Positions 17,175 through 25,729 are shown, numbered from the stretch's first letter. The stretch is 64,000 nucleotides of DNA from Streptomyces radiopugnans (GCF_900110735.1 NZ_FOET01000001.1:434001-498000); one strand, 5' to 3'. Notes: a model not told the origin generated them from the letters alone. Translations and numbers: made by a program.

Positions 17175-18650
17175 TCAGCCGAACGCGCCCGGATGCGTCT
17201 GCTCCCGCACCGTCACGTACTGCTGCCGCACCGCCTGACCCACCGCCAGCTCCTCGCCCGGTTCCAGGACCCGGCCGGCGGGGGCGGGCCACATCGGGGG
17301 CTGCTGCGGCGAGAGGGTGCCCTGGGCCACCCCCAGGGCCCAGGCGGCCTGGCGGGCGGCGCCCAGCGCCGTGTAGTCGGCGGGCTCGGGGACCACCACC
17401 TGCGCGCCCAGCAGGGCCGGAGCGATCGCCTGCACGGCCGGGAGGCCGGCCGCGGGTCCCAGCAGGAAGACCCGGCCGACCGACACGCCCCGGCCGCGCA
17501 GCACGTCGAGGGCGTCGGCGAGTCCGCACAGCATCCCCTCGAAGGCGGCACGGGCCAGGTGCTCCGGCTTCATGCTCTCGCGCCGCAGCCCGGCCAGCGT
17601 GCCGGCGGTGTGCGGCAGGTCGGGGGTGCGCTCGCCCTCCAGATAGGGCAGCAGCACCAGCCCGTGGGAGCCCGGCGTGGAGGTCAGCGCCAGCTCCGAC
17701 AGCCCCTCCAGGGAGGTGCCGAGCAGATCGGCGGCACCGCGCAGCGCCCGTACGGCGTTGAGCGTGTGCACCACCGGCAGGTGCATGCCGGTGGCGTCGG
17801 CGAGTGAGGTGATCGTGCCGGTCGGCTCGGCCAGCGCCTGGTGGTGCACGGAGAAGACCGAGCCGGACGCCCCCAGCGAGACCACCGCGTCGCCCGGGCC
17901 GACGCCCAGGCCGAAGGCGGCGGCCATGGTCTCGCCCGTGCCGGCCGAGATCAGCAGCCCCTCCGGAGTGTGCCCGGCGGGCTCGGCCGGACCCAGCACC
18001 TCCGGAAGCTTCACCGGGTGGCCGAGCGCCAGCTCGGCCAGGTCCGCCCGCCAGGACTCGGTGGCGGCCGACCAGTAGCCGGTCCCCGAGGCGTCGCCGC
18101 GGTCGGTGGTGCGGCGCGGCGGGCGGCCCAGCAGCTGCCACGCCAGCCAGTCGTGCGGCTGGAGGACCTCGGCCACGCGCCGCGCGGCCTCCGGCTCGTG
18201 CCGGGCCAGCCAGCGCAGTTTCGCCACCGGCTGCGCGGCCTGCGGAACGGCGCCCACCGCCTGCGCCCACGCCTCGCGTCCACCGAGCGCGTCGACGAGG
18301 TCGGCCGCGGCGGTCTGCGCGCGCCGGTCGTTGCCGACCAGCGCGGGCCGCACCGGATCGCCTGCCTCGTCGAGTGCGACCAGTCCGTTCTGCTGCGCCG
18401 AGACCCCGATGGCCTGGACGCCCTCCAGGACCCCGCCGGCCGCGGCGTCGCCGAGCGAGAGCAGCCAGGCCTGCGGGTCGGTCTCGGTGCGTCTGCCCGC
18501 GGCGGCTCCGGTCCCGTCCTCCCCGCCGCCGGTGCTCCCGGGCACGGGATGCGGGGCGTATCCCTGTCTGACGACGGCACCGGTGTCGGTGTCGCAGACG
18601 ACGATGCGGGTGTACTCGGACGAACTGTCCAGACCGGCGACTATCCCCAT
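17175..18650 (-). CDS. xylB: FGGY-family carbohydrate kinase, xylulokinase-like
   Basis: This sugar kinase (491 aa) is likely to phosphorylate D-xylulose for entry into the pentose phosphate pathway. The N-terminal ATPase-fold motif is GLDSSSEYTRIVV, where most family members have DxGT/S-x-S-x-K. The family segment IGVSAQQNGLVALD resembles the xylulokinase motif with Gln-Gln-His/Asn. SGTGYWSAATESW and VSLGASGSVFS form the nucleotide site, and LLPYLEGERTP is the FGGY signature 2. The catalytic Asp is expected in GNDRRAQT. The gene has no xylA beside it and is convergent with the sigma factor gene. L-ribulokinase or gluconokinase activity cannot be excluded, which matters because an arabinose region lies 8 kb away. 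Confidence 0.82.
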   Translation of the reverse strand: MGIVAGLDSSSEYTRIVVCDTDTGAVVRQGYAPHPVPGSTGGGEDGTGAAAGRRTETDPQAWLLSLGDAAAGGVLEGVQAIGVSAQQNGLVALDEAGDPVRPALVGNDRRAQTAAADLVDALGGREAWAQAVGAVPQAAQPVAKLRWLARHEPEAARRVAEVLQPHDWLAWQLLGRPPRRTTDRGDASGTGYWSAATESWRADLAELALGHPVKLPEVLGPAEPAGHTPEGLLISAGTGETMAAAFGLGVGPGDAVVSLGASGSVFSVHHQALAEPTGTITSLADATGMHLPVVHTLNAVRALRGAADLLGTSLEGLSELALTSTPGSHGLVLLPYLEGERTPDLPHTAGTLAGLRRESMKPEHLARAAFEGMLCGLADALDVLRGRGVSVGRVFLLGPAAGLPAVQAIAPALLGAQVVVPEPADYTALGAARQAAWALGVAQGTLSPQQPPMWPAPAGRVLEPGEELAVGQAVRQQYVTVREQTHPGAFG

Positions 18651-18694
18651 GCAGGAGATGATGCCTCACCGGCCGCGGGTGTCTCCTTCCGGCC

Positions 18695-19990
18695 CTACGG
18701 CTTGGTGGGGGAGTCCGCGCGGGCCGCCGTGTCGGAGGGGGCGCCGGGCCCCTCGCGCACCTCGCGTCCCTGACGCCTCTCGCGCCTCTCGCGCCTCCCG
18801 CCCGGCGGCTGCCCCGGCGGGCCGGGGGAGACCTTCACCAGCCGGGGCATCAGGGCCCTGACCGCGGGCTCCGTCCAGCGGGCGGCCAGCGGGCCGATTA
18901 TCACCATCAGCAGCACGTACGCGGTGGCCAGCGGCCGGATCTCGGCGGCCACCCCGGCGGCCAGGCCGGCGATGACGATGGAGAACTCTCCGCGTGCCAC
19001 CAGGGCGCCGCCCGCCCGCAGCCGGCCCCTGGGACTGATGCCGGCGCGCTGCGCCGCGTACCATCCGGTGACGACCTTGGTCACCACGGTCACCACGGCC
19101 AGGATCAGCGCCGGGACGATCACCGGCGGCATGTTGCCCGGGTCGGTGGACAGGCCGAAGAAGACGAAGAACACCGCCGCGAAAAGGTCCCGCAGCGGGG
19201 TGAACAGCCGCTGGGCGCTCTCGGCGACCTCACCGGACAGGGCGATGCCCACGAGGAACGCGCCGACCGCCGCCGAGACGTGGAGCTGCTGGGCGATCCC
19301 GGCGATCAGGACGGTCAGGCCGAGCACCACCAGCAGCAGCAGTTCGGGGTTGTCGGAGGAGACGGCCCTGCTGATCAGGCGGCCGTGGCGCAGCGCGACG
19401 TAGAGGACCAGGCCCACCGTGCCCAGGGCGACGACCAGGGTGATGCCGCCGCCCATCAGGCTGACGCCGGCCAGCAGGGTGGTCAGGATCGGCAGGTAGA
19501 CCGCCATCGCCAGGTCCTCCATGACGAGGATGCCGAGGACGACGGGTGTCTCGCGGTTGCCGAGCCGGCCCAGGTCGGTGAGGATCTTGGCGATGACGCC
19601 GGAGGAGGAGATCCAGGTGACGCCGGCCAGCGCCACGGCGGCCACCGGCCCCCAGCCCAGGACGAGGGCGGCGACGGCGCCGGGCGTGGCGTTGAGGACG
19701 AAGTCCACCGCGCCCGAGGGGTACTGCGTCCTGAGGTTGTCCACCAGCTCGGAGGCGCTGTACTCCAGACCCAGCAGGAGCAGCAGCAGGATCACCCCGA
19801 TCTCGGCGCCGATCGCGATGAACTCCTCGCTGGCGCTGAGCTCGAAGATGCCGCCGTGGCCGAAGGCGAGCCCGACCAGCAGGTAGAGGGGGATGGCGGA
19901 CAGGCCGATCCGTCCGGCGAACCGCCCGATGATCCCCAGACCGAGGATGATGGCGCCCAGTTCGATGAGGAGCATGGTGGTGTCGTGCAT
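18695..19990 (-). CDS. Potassium/proton antiporter, CPA2 family (KhtU-like)
   Basis: This integral membrane antiporter (431 aa) has about 12-13 hydrophobic helices and is predicted to exchange K+ or Na+ for H+. The CPA2 features are visible: GLEYSASELV in TM3-4, ISSSGVIAKILTDLG in the unwound helix, and FFVFFGLSTDP. The C-terminal 50 residues are a charged, Arg/Glu/Pro-rich cytoplasmic tail. The preceding gene (19993-20460) encodes a small TrkA-C domain protein with a 2-nt gap, the arrangement of Bacillus khtT-khtU, in which KhtT gates KhtU. Cation specificity is inferred from that pairing. Confidence 0.88.
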   Translation of the reverse strand: MHDTTMLLIELGAIILGLGIIGRFAGRIGLSAIPLYLLVGLAFGHGGIFELSASEEFIAIGAEIGVILLLLLLGLEYSASELVDNLRTQYPSGAVDFVLNATPGAVAALVLGWGPVAAVALAGVTWISSSGVIAKILTDLGRLGNRETPVVLGILVMEDLAMAVYLPILTTLLAGVSLMGGGITLVVALGTVGLVLYVALRHGRLISRAVSSDNPELLLLVVLGLTVLIAGIAQQLHVSAAVGAFLVGIALSGEVAESAQRLFTPLRDLFAAVFFVFFGLSTDPGNMPPVIVPALILAVVTVVTKVVTGWYAAQRAGISPRGRLRAGGALVARGEFSIVIAGLAAGVAAEIRPLATAYVLLMVIIGPLAARWTEPAVRALMPRLVKVSPGPPGQPPGGRRERRERRQGREVREGPGAPSDTAARADSPTKP

Positions 19991-19992
19991 GC

Positions 19993-20460
19993 TCAGCCCC
20001 CCGCGATGATCTGGGCGAGTTCCTCGACGCCCTGGCGGGTGCCCACGACCACGAGGACGTCACCCGCCTCCAGTCTGAAGTCCGGGCCCGGCGCCGGGTG
20101 CGGCGCGGTGCGCCGCAGGACCGCCACGATGGACGCACCGGTGCGGGTACGGGCACGGGTGTCACCCAGCGGCCGTCCCCGGTAGGGGGACTTGGCGGTC
20201 ACCGGGATCCGCTCGGTGGCCAGGTCCAGCTCCCCGACGGCCAGGTCCGGCGCCTCGGGCTCGGGGGCGATCAGCGCGCCCAGGGAGGCGGCCTCGTCGG
20301 AGTCGAGCTGGAAGGACGCCTGGCAGGTGTCGGGGTCCTCGGGATCGTAGAAGCCCAGGAAGCGCCGGCCGTCCTGGTGGACGACGACGGACAGGCGCCG
20401 TCCGGAGCGGGTGGTGACGTCGTACTGGACGCCGACTCCCGGAAGCGGTGTACGTTTCAT
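19993..20460 (-). CDS. TrkA-C (RCK_C) domain regulator of the antiporter (KhtT-like)
   Basis: This cytoplasmic protein has 155 aa. The N-terminal half begins with the family motif RTPLPGVGVQYD. The C-terminal RCK_C domain carries VAVLRR, PGPDFRLEAGDVLVVVGT and ends GVEELAQIIAGG. KhtT-type subunits bind nucleotides or c-di-AMP and open or close the partner antiporter. Its stop is 2 nt before the antiporter start, so the two are cotranscribed. The ATG at 20460 is chosen over a TTG six bases upstream. The gap 20467-20762 on the other side shows no gene and only a weak 7-bp hairpin at 20708-20730. Confidence 0.85.
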   Translation of the reverse strand: MKRTPLPGVGVQYDVTTRSGRRLSVVVHQDGRRFLGFYDPEDPDTCQASFQLDSDEAASLGALIAPEPEAPDLAVGELDLATERIPVTAKSPYRGRPLGDTRARTRTGASIVAVLRRTAPHPAPGPDFRLEAGDVLVVVGTRQGVEELAQIIAGG

Positions 20461-20762
20461 CGACAAGGCTCTCTCCCCCCGTGGAACGGATCGGGCGGGC
20501 CCTGGACGTGCGCCGCCGGAAGAGCCCGTTCGCGTGGAACCGAAGTCGATTTTCGCACAGGAAGGTGCTCCGGAGGCCGGACGCCGACGCGTATGCGCTG
20601 CTCAGAAGGGCGGCCGCGAACGGCCCCGGGCCGGTCCGAGGACGGAGGCGCGAACGGGGCGGGGAGGGGCGGCGGGTGCGGGACGTCTCCGCCCGGGGGC
20701 CTTCCGGCCCGGCCGGGCACGGTGGCCGGGGAGCGCCTGCGCGGCCCGGAGGGAGTGCGGAG

Positions 20763-20836
20763 TGGGGCGGGTGGGACTCGAACCCACGGCCGACGGATTA
20801 TGAGTCCGCTGCTCTAACCGGCTGAGCTACCGCCCC
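20763..20836 (-). tRNA. tRNA with CAU anticodon (Met elongator or Ile2)
   Basis: The minus strand folds into a complete cloverleaf: acceptor GGGGCGG/CCGCCCC, a D arm with AGCTCAGCCGGTTAGAGC, an anticodon loop CTCATAA with anticodon CAT, and the T arm GTGGGTTCGAGTCCCAC. CCA is not encoded. The anticodon stem (GCGGA/TCCGT) resembles bacterial tRNA-Ile2, whose CAU is modified to lysidine, more than elongator Met, but the sequence alone does not decide. Confidence 0.9.
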
Positions 20837-21025
20837 GGGACGGCGCGCCACGCACATCTGTGCGCGCCGTCTGCCGCAGCATAGCCGCTCATACGATCTC
20901 CCGCCCGTGCCGGGGTGAGGCAGGGGCCGCGGGGCCCGTCATCACGGGCCGGAGGCCCGTCGCCGGAACGGAGCAGACACCCCGGAGGGCGCCGGACACA
21001 GGATCCGGCACAGGGCCGGAGACAA

Positions 21026-21055
21026 GAAGAAGGGCCCCTCGCGGGGCCCTTCTTC
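21026..21055 (-). terminator. Terminator of the tRNA-Asn gene
   Basis: A perfect 13-bp stem (21026-21038 with 21043-21055) and a TCGC loop start 6 nt past the 3' end of tRNA-Asn on the minus strand. The arm facing the stem end is A-rich on one side and T-rich on the other (GAAGAAGGG / CCCTTCTTC). Confidence 0.85.
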
Positions 21056-21060
21056 GACTG

Positions 21061-21133
21061 CTCCCCCGACTGGACTCGAACCAGTAACCTGCCGGTTAAC
21101 AGCCGGCTGCTCTGCCAATTGAGCTACAGGGGA
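21061..21133 (-). tRNA. tRNA-Asn (GUU)
   Basis: The minus strand gives a cloverleaf with acceptor TCCCCTG/CGGGGGA, D arm GCTCAATTGGCAGAGC, anticodon loop CTGTTAA (anticodon GTT), and T arm ACTGGTTCGAGTCCAGT. The discriminator base is G and CCA is not encoded. Confidence 0.95.
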
Positions 21134-21335
21134 CTGCTGCTCGGAGGCGCCCGTTCCGGTTCCCCGGGGGCGTTCCCCGCTGGCGAGGAATACAGTAGCG
21201 CATGCCGGGGGGTGCTCTGAAATCGGTATTCGCGGCGCGCCTCGGGGTACCCGGTGGAACGTCCGCCGCAGACCGATCAGGCGCACGCCCGCGCGGCCGG
21301 GCTGCGCCGGAAGAGACCTGAGAAAGGGTGGAGCC

Positions 21336-21647
21336 ATGCGCTACCGGCTCACGTTCGTCGTAGGAGTCGCCGTCGGGTACGTGTTCGGCACGCGGGCCGG
21401 GCGGGAGAAGTACGAGCAACTGCGCGAGAAGGCCCGGAAGTTCGCCGAGAACCCCGCGGTGCGCAATGCCTACGAGTCCGCCGCGCACAACGGGCGGGAG
21501 ATGGCCGGCAAGGCGCTGAGCACGGTCTCCGACCGGGTCGGCGACCGGGTGCCGGGCCCGGTCTCCGACAGGGTGCGCATGCTGCGCGGCCGCCGTGTCG
21601 AGCAGCGCACGCCGTTCGACGACGGCTGGGGAACCGGCAACGCCTGA
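21336..21647 (+). CDS. Small YtxH-like membrane-anchored protein
   Basis: This is a 103-residue protein of unknown function. The N-terminus MRYRLTFVVGVAVGYVFGTRAG is a single short membrane segment with a glycine zipper followed by a twin basic patch, the YtxH/DUF883-like pattern. The remainder is an amphipathic, charged helix (REKYEQLREKARKF) and a tail with repeated SDRVGDRVP-like units. GGTGGAG lies before the ATG at 21336. YtxH-type proteins are often stress-linked, but nothing here shows that. It is convergent with the LigD-type polymerase gene, leaving 21 nt between the stops. Confidence 0.8.
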   Translation: MRYRLTFVVGVAVGYVFGTRAGREKYEQLREKARKFAENPAVRNAYESAAHNGREMAGKALSTVSDRVGDRVPGPVSDRVRMLRGRRVEQRTPFDDGWGTGNA

Positions 21648-21668
21648 GGGGTTCCGCCGCCCCGCGCG

Positions 21669-22562
21669 TCAGGGGCCGTCCGGCAGCCGCCCGGCGCGGG
21701 AGGGGTCCAGGAGGGGGGCGAGCGGATCGCCGTGCCTCTCCAGCCGGGAGGCCAGATCGCCGGCCGTGAAGACGAGGTCGCCGGGTTGTTCGCAGCCGGC
21801 GACCTCGTCCCATGTCACCGGGGTGGAGACGGCCGGCCGGGGCCGTGCGCGCAGGGTGTACGGGGCGGCGGTGGTCCGCGTCCACAGGTTCTGGCCGTGG
21901 TCGACGAAGACCCGTCCCTCGCGCAGCCGCCGGGGCACCCGGTCCACGACGAGGTCCGGCAGCGCCTCGGCCGCCTCGCGGGCCAGCCGCTCCGCGTAGC
22001 CGGCCGCGGCCTCGGAGTCGGCGGGCCGCAGCGGGGCGAGCACGTGCAGTCCCTTGGAGCCGGAGGTCTTGGCGTAGGAGGGCAGGCCGTCGCGCTCCAG
22101 CCGGTCGCGCAGCCACCGGGCGACCGTGCAGCACTGGACGATCGTGGCGGGGGCGCCGGGATCGAGGTCGAACACCAGCCGGTCGGCCATCCCCTCGGCG
22201 GGAAGCCGCCACTGGGGGGTGTGCAGTTCCAGGACGGAGAGGTTGGCCGCCCACAGCAGTGTCGGCAGGTCCTGGACGACGACCTGCCGGTCGGTCTTCC
22301 CGCCGACGCGGTGGACCTCGCGCACGGTCACCCACTCCGGTGTGCCGGGCGGCACGTGCTTGGCCATGAACGACTCGGCCTCCACGCCGCGGGGAGCGCG
22401 CACGAAGGACACCGGGCGGTCGCGCAGATGGGGCAGGAGCACCTCGGCGACGGAGGCGTAGTAGTCCACGACATCGCCCTTGGTGAAGCCGGCGGCGGGG
22501 TAGAGGACCCTGTCCAGGCTGGTCAGCTCGATCGTGCGGCCTTCCACGACGGTGCTCGTCAT
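21669..22562 (-). CDS. LigD-type polymerase domain protein (NHEJ primase-polymerase)
   Basis: This archaeo-eukaryotic primase-fold polymerase (297 aa) corresponds to the polymerase part of bacterial LigD and can add nucleotides at DNA ends during non-homologous end joining. The family start LTSLDRVLYPAAGFTKGDVVDYY is visible (residues 13 on). The metal-binding DLDPG is in RLVFDLDPGAP, the nucleotide segment is KTSGSKGLHVLAPL, and the later Asp lies in VFVDHGQNLWTRTT. No ligase or phosphoesterase domain is fused, as is usual in streptomycetes, where these activities sit on separate genes. No ku gene is adjacent. The ATG at 22562 is used because the upstream 15 codons look non-coding. Confidence 0.9.
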   Translation of the reverse strand: MTSTVVEGRTIELTSLDRVLYPAAGFTKGDVVDYYASVAEVLLPHLRDRPVSFVRAPRGVEAESFMAKHVPPGTPEWVTVREVHRVGGKTDRQVVVQDLPTLLWAANLSVLELHTPQWRLPAEGMADRLVFDLDPGAPATIVQCCTVARWLRDRLERDGLPSYAKTSGSKGLHVLAPLRPADSEAAAGYAERLAREAAEALPDLVVDRVPRRLREGRVFVDHGQNLWTRTTAAPYTLRARPRPAVSTPVTWDEVAGCEQPGDLVFTAGDLASRLERHGDPLAPLLDPSRAGRLPDGP

Positions 22563-22671
22563 GGGGTGCGGGTTCCACGGACGGCGCCGTCCATGCGGGC
22601 GCCGCACGCTGCGCGCGGGCGCGGACGGGCGCGGACGGGCGCGGTCGGGGCACCGGCCGGAGCCGGGATCG

Positions 22672-22739
22672 TTGCGGGGCGCTTCGGGCTGCGGCTAGCC
22701 TACGTTCGTGATTCCGGTCATCCTTCGGAATCTCGAACG
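22672..22739 (+). promoter_or_regulatory. Promoter and operator of the iclR-lactonase operon
   Basis: TTGCGG (22672-22677), an 18-bp spacer and TAGCCT (22696-22701) form a promoter with an expected start near 22708. TTCGGAATCTCGAACG (22724-22739) begins 23 nt after the -10 box and matches the araN operator TTCGAAATTTCGAACG at 14 of 16 positions. An IclR protein bound there would block its own transcription. Confidence 0.6.
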
Positions 22740-22791
22740 ATCGCGGGTGCCGGTGAGCCCGGAGCCCTCGGGGGAGAAGGGAAGGGCTGCC

Positions 22792-23571
22792 ATGGGGCGC
22801 CTCGTACCGGCCGTGACCAGGGCTCTCGACATTCTGGAACTCTTCCTGGACGGGGACGGGATCCTGTCGGCGCCGGAGATCACCCGGAAGCTCGGCCTGC
22901 CCCGCACCACCGTCCACGAACTGGTGACCACCCTGGCCGCGCGCTCGTATCTGGTGCCGGTGCCCGAGCAGCCCGGACGTTACCGGCTCGGGGTGCGCAC
23001 CTACCAGCTCGGGAGCCGCTACGCCGAGCAGCTCGACCTCGCCGCCGAAGGGCAGCAGGTGGCCCGGAGCGTCGCCGAGACCTGCGACGAGACCGTGCAC
23101 GTGGCCATCCTGGAGGGCGCCGACGTCATCTACATCGCCAAGGTGGACAGCACCCACGCGGTCCGCATGGTCTCCGCCGCCGGCCGGCGCCTGCCCGCGC
23201 ACTGCACCTCGGTGGGGAAGATGCTGCTGGCCTCGCTGCCTCCGGACGAGCTGGACGCGCGCCTGCCCGGCCCCGGCGACGAGCCGCTGCGGGCGATGAC
23301 GGAGAACTCCGTCACCTCGCCGGAGAAGCTGCGCGAGGTGCTGGCCGAGATCCGCGGACGCGGCGTCGCCGTCGAGCGGCGCGAGTCCAACCCCGATGTG
23401 AGCTGCGTGGCCGCACCCGTGCGCGACGGCACGGGGAAGGTGGTCGCGGCGCTCAGCATCTCGGTGCCCATGATCCGCTGGAGCGAGGAGCGGCGCACCG
23501 AGCTGGAGGCCCTGGCGGTCGAGGGCGCGGCCGAACTGTCGGCGCGGCTGGGGTACCGCGGCGCGGCGTAG
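22792..23571 (+). CDS. IclR-family transcriptional regulator of the sugar region
   Basis: This regulator has 259 aa, the usual IclR length. The N-terminal winged helix-turn-helix spans about residues 8-65 (TRALDILELFLDGDGILS, then KLGLPRTTVHELVTTLAAR). The C-terminal GAF-like effector domain shows ETVHVAILEGADVIYIAKV, HCTSVGKMLLASLP and the final VAALSISVPMIRW. The ATG at 22792 has a GAAGGG-type SD about 8 nt upstream. The GTG at 22708, although 6 nt after TAGCCT, would place the operator inside the gene and is rejected. The gene is followed after 79 nt by an SMP-30 lactonase. Its likely operator recurs at araN, the dehydratase gene and, more weakly, the ChvE operon. The effector is presumably a sugar, lactone or sugar acid. 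Confidence 0.9.
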   Translation: MGRLVPAVTRALDILELFLDGDGILSAPEITRKLGLPRTTVHELVTTLAARSYLVPVPEQPGRYRLGVRTYQLGSRYAEQLDLAAEGQQVARSVAETCDETVHVAILEGADVIYIAKVDSTHAVRMVSAAGRRLPAHCTSVGKMLLASLPPDELDARLPGPGDEPLRAMTENSVTSPEKLREVLAEIRGRGVAVERRESNPDVSCVAAPVRDGTGKVVAALSISVPMIRWSEERRTELEALAVEGAAELSARLGYRGAA

Positions 23572-23650
23572 GCGGGCGGGGACGGGCGGGCACGAGCGGA
23601 CACGCGGGCGCCGACCGGCGGCCGACGAGCAGGAGAGGGGCGGGACGGCC

Positions 23651-24517
23651 ATGGCCGGATCAGGGACACCGGCGCGACTCGAGGTCGCGGTGCGGCAGGG
23701 CGCGCTGCTGGGCGAGGGGCCCACATGGGACGCGGAGCGCGAGCGCCTGGTGTGGGTGGACATCCTCGGGAGCCGGGTGCACACCTACGCCCCGGCCGAC
23801 GGCCGCCGCACGGTGCTGGCGACCGAGCAGCACGTGGGCGCGGCCAAGCCGCGGGCGAGGGGCGGCCTGGTGGTCAACCTCCGCGACGGGGTGGGCCTGT
23901 ACGACGGGGACGGCTCGTTCTCGTGGCTGCACCACGAGCCCGTCGCGGGCCGCCGGGGCAACGACGCCGCCGTCGCCCCCGACGGCGCGCTGTGGGCGGG
24001 CACGATGGCGTACGACGAGCGCCCGGGCGGGGGCACGCTCAGCCGCATCGCCCCGGACGGCTCCGCCGTCACGGTCCTGGCGGACGTGACCATAGGCAAC
24101 GGCACGGGCTGGAGCCCGGACGGGCGGCTGATGTACTACATCGACACCCCCACCCGCCGGATCGACGTCTTCGACACCGACGGCCCCGAGGTGCTGGGCC
24201 GCCGGACGCTGGCACGGATCGAGGAGGGCGCGGGCTTCCCCGACGGGCTGACGGTGGACGCGGAGGGCTGCGTCTGGGTCGCGCTGTGGGGCGGGGGCGC
24301 GGTCCGGCGCTACACCCCCGACGGCAGGCTGGACCGGACGGTCACCGTCCCGGCCTCCAACACGACGGCGTGCGCGTTCGGCGGGCCGGGCCTGCGGGAC
24401 CTCTACATCACCACGGCCCGGACGGGCGCCGACCCCGGCGCGGAACCGCTGGCCGGCTCGCTGATGGTGCTGCCGGACGCGGGGGAGGGGCTCGCGCCGC
24501 CGCCTTTCGCGGGTTGA
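23651..24517 (+). CDS. SMP-30/gluconolactonase/LRE family sugar lactonase
   Basis: This is a six-bladed beta-propeller lactonase (288 aa) that hydrolyses sugar-1,5- or 1,4-lactones to aldonic acids with one bound divalent metal. The N-terminal metal ligand is E22 in LLGEGPTWD. Further signatures are NDAAVAPDGALWAGTM, NGTGWSPDG with the metal-binding Asn, YIDTPTRRIDVFD, and FPDGLTVDAEGCVWVA with the catalytic Asp. Family members act on L-arabino-, gluco- or galactonolactone. The position behind the IclR regulator, and the regulator's sites before a sugar-acid dehydratase gene, support a role in an oxidative pentose or hexose route. The exact sugar is not decided by the sequence. Confidence 0.88.
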   Translation: MAGSGTPARLEVAVRQGALLGEGPTWDAERERLVWVDILGSRVHTYAPADGRRTVLATEQHVGAAKPRARGGLVVNLRDGVGLYDGDGSFSWLHHEPVAGRRGNDAAVAPDGALWAGTMAYDERPGGGTLSRIAPDGSAVTVLADVTIGNGTGWSPDGRLMYYIDTPTRRIDVFDTDGPEVLGRRTLARIEEGAGFPDGLTVDAEGCVWVALWGGGAVRRYTPDGRLDRTVTVPASNTTACAFGGPGLRDLYITTARTGADPGAEPLAGSLMVLPDAGEGLAPPPFAG

Positions 24518-24580
24518 CACCAGATCTTCACAGGGAGCGTCTTCTCCTCTTCCTTCCGGGACTCGTAGCCTGCGGACTCC

Positions 24581-25606
24581 ATGACCTACTGCGTCACATG
24601 CCGTCGGCATCTCAACGGCGCCCTCTCCTGCCCGGGTTGCGGCACACCCAGCCACGGCCTGGCACCGGCGGACACCTCCGCTCCGGCCTCCGCCGATCCG
24701 TACGGCCAGGGGCACGGTCCGTACGGCGGTGACGTGCACGGCGGCGTGCACGCCGGGGACGCGTACGGCGGATACGGCGGCGGGTACGGCGCCGGCCACG
24801 ACGGCGGGTACGGGCAGGGCGGCGGGTACGGTCACCAGGGTGGCCGCGAAGGCGCCCACCCGCGGTTCCGGCAGGCCGGGCAGGAGACCCCCGGCGGAGG
24901 GCCCGGCCTCCACGGCGACGCCCGCGACACATACGGCGACGCGTACGGCGCGGAGGCGTACGGCGGGTACGACGAGGAGCACGGCGAAAGTGACGGCGAC
25001 CCCGGCGACGGCCCGGACGGCGGGCCCGGCGAGGGCCGTGCGGCGGCACGCGCCGCCGCACGGCGCGGCCGCCGGGCGCGGTCGCAGGCGGGGCGGCGGC
25101 GCCGCGCGGCCGTCGTGGGCCTGATACTCGGCGCAGGAGTGGCCACCCTCGGCGTCGCGGAGTTCACCACCGAGGGCGTGCTGAAGGAGCTGCCCATCCC
25201 GGGCGTCTCCCCGGACGGCGGTGTGGACGAGTCCGACGGCGGTGCCGACGGCGAGGAGGGTGCCGGATCCGCCGGCTCCGACGAGCAGCCGCCCGGGGCG
25301 GAGCGGCCGGGCGCCGGCCCGTCGGGCTCCTCCTCCGCCGAGCCCTCCGCGTCGGGCTCCTCCTCGGCCGGGCCGTCGGAGTCGGCGGACCCCTCGGCGG
25401 ATCCCTCCGCCTCCGCGGACCCCTCGACCACCGCGGTGGAGAGCGGCAGCGTCACCACGGCCCCCGAGCCCACCGCCGATCCCACCCGGTCCCCCGAGCC
25501 GCCGCCCCAGGAGACGCGGCCCGCCGATCCGCCGCCGCCGCCTCCGGAGGAGCCGGAGCCCGAGCCGACGCCCACCTGCGAGCGCTTCCTGTGGTGGTGC
25601 AGCTAG
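24581..25606 (+). CDS. Zinc-ribbon membrane protein with low-complexity regions (unknown function)
   Basis: I do not recognise a function for this 341-aa protein. It starts MTYCVTCRRHLNG and carries a zinc ribbon with C4, C7, C17 and C20. Residues 30-170 are Gly/Tyr/His/Asp-rich repeats (YGGYGGGYGAGHDGGYG). A basic stretch (RRGRRARSQAGRRRR) precedes one membrane segment, VVGLILGAGVATLGVAEF, near residue 190. The outer part is Ser/Pro/Glu-rich, and the protein ends with CERFLWWCS, two cysteines that could form a disulfide outside the cell. The topology would be ribbon inside, tail outside. TAGCCT (24566-24571) lies 9 nt before the ATG. The gene ends 58 nt before a 66-bp palindrome. Confidence 0.8.
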   Translation: MTYCVTCRRHLNGALSCPGCGTPSHGLAPADTSAPASADPYGQGHGPYGGDVHGGVHAGDAYGGYGGGYGAGHDGGYGQGGGYGHQGGREGAHPRFRQAGQETPGGGPGLHGDARDTYGDAYGAEAYGGYDEEHGESDGDPGDGPDGGPGEGRAAARAAARRGRRARSQAGRRRRAAVVGLILGAGVATLGVAEFTTEGVLKELPIPGVSPDGGVDESDGGADGEEGAGSAGSDEQPPGAERPGAGPSGSSSAEPSASGSSSAGPSESADPSADPSASADPSTTAVESGSVTTAPEPTADPTRSPEPPPQETRPADPPPPPPEEPEPEPTPTCERFLWWCS

Positions 25607-25663
25607 GGCGGGACCGTTCCCGTCTCCTCCGTCCCGCGTCCGCCGCGGCGTGCCCGGCGGCGT

Positions 25664-25729
25664 CCGAGGGGAGGTGCCGCGCCGCGCCCCGGACGGCCGT
25701 CCGGGGCGCGGCGCGGCACCTCCCCTCGG
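25664..25729. repeat. 66-bp perfect palindrome without a loop
   Basis: Each base from 25664 to 25696 pairs with its partner from 25729 back to 25697, giving two 33-nt arms around the centre GGACGG|CCGTCC. Because it is perfect, both strands encode the same peptide (VPRRAPDGRPG) in some frame. It lies 58 nt after the stop of the zinc-ribbon gene and exactly at the point where a monooxygenase-like frame on the minus strand loses its similarity. It could serve as a bidirectional terminator. Confidence 0.9.

Noticed and set aside
22708-22791. Leaderless GTG start for the IclR regulator
   Set aside because: Although GTG is 6 nt after TAGCCT, this would put the operator inside the gene, while the ATG at 22792 has a ribosome site and gives the usual family N-terminus. 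The TAGCCT fits a promoter with a leader as at araN.
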